Below, in pieces: positions 40,177-42,616 of a stretch of 42,616 nt of DNA (its first letter is position 1; each line of letters starts with the position of its first letter). A program made the translations under genes and the position numbers. The stretch covers positions 1 to 42,616 of the forward strand of contig NZ_VTHK01000069.1 of assembly GCF_009765355.1 (NCBI RefSeq), given 5' to 3'. The notes under the pieces were generated by a model. It ran no database searches, was not told where the DNA came from, and saw only the letters and a list, made by a program, of their open reading frames with translations. The DNA comes from Amycolatopsis anabasis. Lineage in GTDB: Bacteria > Actinomycetota > Actinomycetes > Mycobacteriales > Pseudonocardiaceae.

Positions 40177-40205
40177 TTGACTATGACAGGTGTCATATCT
40201 ACCGT
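40177..40205 (+). promoter_or_regulatory. moxR promoter with embedded TATGAC palindrome
   Basis: TATGACAGGTGTCATA (40182-40197) is a palindrome with perfect 7-bp arms, of the same design as the two sites beside tetR. TTGACT at 40177 and TACCGT at 40200, 17 bases apart, could be -35 and -10 boxes, which would place the palindrome in the spacer. A repressor bound there would block the promoter. Confidence 0.6.
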
Positions 40206-40239
40206 GAAGGCTCGCGCGCGGAAGGGATTGGGTGGGCAC

Positions 40240-41124
40240 GTGACCGGAACTGGGTACTTCGCCTCGGTCGACGAGGTGACCGAACGGCTGGCCGAGACCG
40301 GGTACCTGGCGTCCACCGCGGTCGCCACCACGGTGTTCCTCGCCGACCGGCTGGGCAAACCGCTGCTGGTGGAGGGCCCGGCGGGGGTCGGCAAGACCGA
40401 GCTGGCCCGGGCGGTCGCCCAGGTGACCGGCTCGCGGCTGGTGCGCCTGCAGTGCTACGAGGGCGTCGACGAGGCTCGCGCGCTGTACGAGTGGAACCAC
40501 GCCAAGCAACTGCTGCGGATCACCGCGGGCCGCGACGAGGGCTGGGACCGGGCGCGCACCGACATCTTCAGCGAGGAGTTCCTGCTCGCCCGTCCGCTGC
40601 TCACCGCGATCTCCGGGGACGAGCCGACGGTCCTGCTCATCGACGAGACCGACAAGGCCGACGTCGAAATCGAGGGCCTGCTGCTGGAGGTGCTCGGCGA
40701 CTTCCAGATCACCGTGCCCGAACTCGGCACGATCACCGCGACCCGGCGGCCGTTCGCCGTGCTGACCTCCAACGCCACCCGGGAACTGTCCGAGGCGCTG
40801 CGCCGCCGCTGCCTGTTCCTGCATATCGACTTCCCGGACGCCGAGCTGGAACGGGACATCGTCCGGCTCAAGGTGCCGGGCGTCGACGCGGCACTGGCCG
40901 ACGCGGTGGTCCGGGTGGTCGGCGCGCTGCGGGCGATGGAGCTGCGCAAGGCGCCCTCGGTCGCCGAGACGATCGACTGGGCGCGGACCCTGCTCGCGCT
41001 GGGCGCGGACACGCTGGACGAGGGCGTGGTGCGGGACAGCCTCGGCGTGCTCCTCAAGCACCAGGACGACGTGACCAAGGCCTACGCGCAACTCCGGCTG
41101 GACCAGGTGCTGGACGCTTCATGA
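40240..41124 (+). CDS. MoxR-type AAA+ ATPase
   Basis: A 294-residue AAA+ protein of the MoxR branch. Walker A is EGPAGVGKTEL, Walker B is VLLIDETDKAD, sensor 1 is VLTSNATRELS, and the arginine finger region is ALRRRCLFLHI. MoxR ATPases act as chaperones that insert cofactors or remodel partners together with a VWA-domain protein, which is exactly what the next gene encodes. The start is uncertain: GTG at 40240 begins the conserved part, and GTG at 40204 is also in frame. The stop overlaps the next ATG. Confidence 0.92.
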   Translation: MTGTGYFASVDEVTERLAETGYLASTAVATTVFLADRLGKPLLVEGPAGVGKTELARAVAQVTGSRLVRLQCYEGVDEARALYEWNHAKQLLRITAGRDEGWDRARTDIFSEEFLLARPLLTAISGDEPTVLLIDETDKADVEIEGLLLEVLGDFQITVPELGTITATRRPFAVLTSNATRELSEALRRRCLFLHIDFPDAELERDIVRLKVPGVDAALADAVVRVVGALRAMELRKAPSVAETIDWARTLLALGADTLDEGVVRDSLGVLLKHQDDVTKAYAQLRLDQVLDAS

Positions 41125-42479
41125 GCGTCCCGGATCGGCTGGTCGAGTTCGTCGGGGCGCTGCGGGAGCAGGGAATCCCGGCCGGGCCCAGCGAGACCGT
41201 CGACGCGGCGGCCGTGCTGGAGGTGCTCGGGCTCGCCGACCGCGAGCGGATGCGCGAGGGGCTGGCCGCCGCGCTGGTGCGCCGGGGCGGGCAGCGGGCC
41301 GTGTTCGACGCGGCCTTCGACCTGTTCTTCCCGCTCGGCGTGGGCACCCCGGAGCGGGGCCGCGAGGAGTTGCCGGACCTGGAGCGGCTGCGGAACGAAC
41401 TGGTCGAGGCACTGGCCACGAACGACGAACAGAACCTCGCGCAACTCGCCGGGCTCGCGGTCGAGGCGCTCGGCCAGTACGGCAGCGGATCCGGGCCGGG
41501 CGGCGGGTTCTCCGCCTACCAGGCGCTGGACCGGTTGCAGCCGCAGACGTTGCTGGTGCGGGTCCTGGCCGCGATCCGCGCCGGGGCCCCGGCCGGGGAG
41601 TTCACCGAACGGCTGGAACGGGACGAGATCCGGCGCCGGATCGAGGCGTTCCGCGGGCGGGTGCGGACCGAGGGCCGCCGCCGCGCCGCCGAGCTGCGCG
41701 GCCGGGAACAGGTGGCCCGGCACGCGATCGCGCCCGCGGCGGATCGCGTCGATTTCCTGATAGCCAGCCGGAGCCAGCTCGCCGAACTGCGGCGGGCCGT
41801 CCACCCGCTGTCCCGCAAACTCGCCACCCGGCTCGTGGCCCGGCGGCGGCGCCACGCGCGCGGGCAGATCGACGTGCGCCGGACCTTGCGCCGCTCGCTG
41901 AACACCGGCGGCGTCCCGGTGCGGCCCGCGTACCGGCGGCATCGCCCTGGCCGCCCGGAGATCGTGCTGATCTGCGACATGTCCGGCTCGGTGGCCGGAT
42001 TCGCGAACTTCACCATGCTGCTCGTGCAGGCGCTGCGCGACCAGTTCAGCAAGGTCCGCGTGTTCGCGTTCATCGACACCATGGACGAGATCACGCACCT
42101 GGTGACCGCCGGTTCCGCGGACCCGGAACGGCTCGGCAGCCGGATCCACGCCGAAGCGACACTGTCCACTTGGGACGGACACAGCGACTACGGCCGCGCG
42201 CTCGGCGATTTCGCGGAACGCTACGCCGGCGCGGTCGGTTCGCGGACCTCGGTGCTCATCCTCGGCGACGCCCGCACCAACGGCGGCGACCCGAATCTCG
42301 CGGCGCTGCGGCGAATCCTCGCGCCCGCCCGGCACGCCTACTGGCTCAACCCCGAACGGACCACCCTCTGGTCCACCGGCGACTCGGCCGCCCGCGCCTA
42401 CGCCGAACTCGTCGAAATGCACGAGTGCCGCAACGCCCACCAGCTCACGCGCCTGGTCACCCGCCTCCTCCCCACCTGA
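41121..42479 (+). CDS. VWA-domain protein, CoxE-like
   Basis: A 452-residue protein. A helical N-terminal region resembles CoxE (FVGALREQGIPAGPSETVDAA). A basic stretch rich in arginine runs from about residue 160 to 280. The C-terminal von Willebrand A domain has the MIDAS motif DMSGSVAGF near residue 287 and the later GDARTNGG. CoxE-type proteins pair with MoxR ATPases; in CO dehydrogenase clusters they help mature the enzyme, but no such enzyme is encoded here, so the client is unknown. The ATGA overlap with moxR implies coupling. Confidence 0.9.
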   Translation: MSVPDRLVEFVGALREQGIPAGPSETVDAAAVLEVLGLADRERMREGLAAALVRRGGQRAVFDAAFDLFFPLGVGTPERGREELPDLERLRNELVEALATNDEQNLAQLAGLAVEALGQYGSGSGPGGGFSAYQALDRLQPQTLLVRVLAAIRAGAPAGEFTERLERDEIRRRIEAFRGRVRTEGRRRAAELRGREQVARHAIAPAADRVDFLIASRSQLAELRRAVHPLSRKLATRLVARRRRHARGQIDVRRTLRRSLNTGGVPVRPAYRRHRPGRPEIVLICDMSGSVAGFANFTMLLVQALRDQFSKVRVFAFIDTMDEITHLVTAGSADPERLGSRIHAEATLSTWDGHSDYGRALGDFAERYAGAVGSRTSVLILGDARTNGGDPNLAALRRILAPARHAYWLNPERTTLWSTGDSAARAYAELVEMHECRNAHQLTRLVTRLLPT

Positions 42480-42490
42480 TACCGCAAATC

Positions 42491-42569
42491 CCCCAATGTG
42501 GCTTTCGGGGCGTTGAAGGTACCCAATGCGGCATTCGGGGCGTTGAAGGTTCCGAACGCCACATTGGGG
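42491..42569 (+). repeat. Hairpin with internal 30-bp direct repeat after the VWA gene
   Basis: CCCCAATGTGGC (42491-42502) pairs with GCCACATTGGGG (42558-42569). Between them two 30-base units, starting at 42493 and 42523, share the core TTCGGGGCGTTGAAGGT. It begins 12 bases after the VWA stop codon and probably acts as a terminator. It is another member of the intergenic repeat style seen in this window. Confidence 0.8.
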
Positions 42570-42571
42570 AG

Positions 42572-42606
42572 TTTTCATCCTGTTGGTGCTGGTCAGTGGG
42601 GTTGAC
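42572..42606. repeat. Right copy of window-end inverted repeat element
   Basis: Read on the minus strand this stretch gives GTCAACCCCAC, ACCAGCA and GATGAAAA in order, as at 7-44 on the plus strand. The spacers between these words differ by one or two bases. Confidence 0.6.
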
Positions 42607-42616
42607 GGTGGCGGGT

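Noticed and set aside
1..42616. Genomic island, prophage or defence cluster
   Set aside because: No integrase, transposase, restriction, toxin or phage genes are seen. Apart from the tRNA-proximal scar and the broken P450, the content and codon use look like core chromosome.

Overview
The window is high-GC actinobacterial chromosome. It most resembles a Pseudonocardiales genome of the Amycolatopsis type. This placement is inferred from gene content (DUF3145, DUF3052, an Lsr2-type nucleoid protein, a Streptomyces-order fabD-fabH-acpP-fabF cluster behind a PucR-type FasR regulator, and a mycobacterial-type AceE/AhpE block), from frequent GTG/TTG starts, and from short hairpin or tandem repeats between genes. 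No sequence comparison was run.

Layout. 0.06-3.4 kb: a membrane desaturase/electron-transfer pair with a small companion gene, divergent from a FabR/DesT-type TetR regulator, with a matching operator between them. 3.5-6.3 kb: three-gene pntAA-pntAB-pntB transhydrogenase operon ending in a strong terminator. 6.4-10.1 kb: an Lsr2-like protein with a histone-H1-like tail, a pyridine nucleotide-disulfide oxidoreductase and a NERD-like membrane protein. 10.3-13.1 kb: secreted subtilase, DUF3145 protein and a membrane-anchored protein. 13.2-18.1 kb: CtpE-type P-type ATPase with a 21-bp tandem repeat at its 3' end, HAD phosphatase, MocR regulator and cupin. 18.2-23.1 kb: fabF, acpP, fabH, fabD and fasR. 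23.3-27.2 kb: NatAB-type ABC exporter, a TM-helix channel-like protein and PnuC. 27.2-34.5 kb: lactate permease, L-lactate dehydrogenase, aceE, DUF3052 and ahpE. 34.5-36 kb: tRNA-Val, a lower-GC segment and a broken cytochrome P450. 36-42.5 kb: secreted beta-lactamase-fold hydrolase, a SchA/CurD-like fragment, secreted acid phosphatase, tautomerase, TetR regulator, PNPOx-like flavoprotein and a MoxR-VWA pair.

How it fits together. From 18 to 33 kb the genes form a plausible carbon-flow neighbourhood: lactate uptake (LctP), oxidation to pyruvate (LldD), pyruvate to acetyl-CoA (AceE), and acetyl-CoA into type II fatty acid synthesis (FabH/FabD/ACP/FabF) under FasR. The desaturase block at the left end would act on the acyl-CoA products, and the transhydrogenase could supply NADPH. 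Much of the rest is ordinary housekeeping.

The most interesting signals are regulatory or architectural. (i) Three 16-bp palindromes of one design lie in the tautomerase/tetR gap and in front of the MoxR-VWA pair. (ii) A FabR-like operator lies beside a FabR-like regulator. (iii) An Lsr2 dimerisation domain is joined to an Ala/Lys/Thr tail. (iv) Candidate FasR, MocR and aceE operators are visible. (v) Intergenic repeat elements recur, including an element present in inverted orientation at the two ends of the window. I see no CRISPR array, phage gene, transposase or clear defence system.
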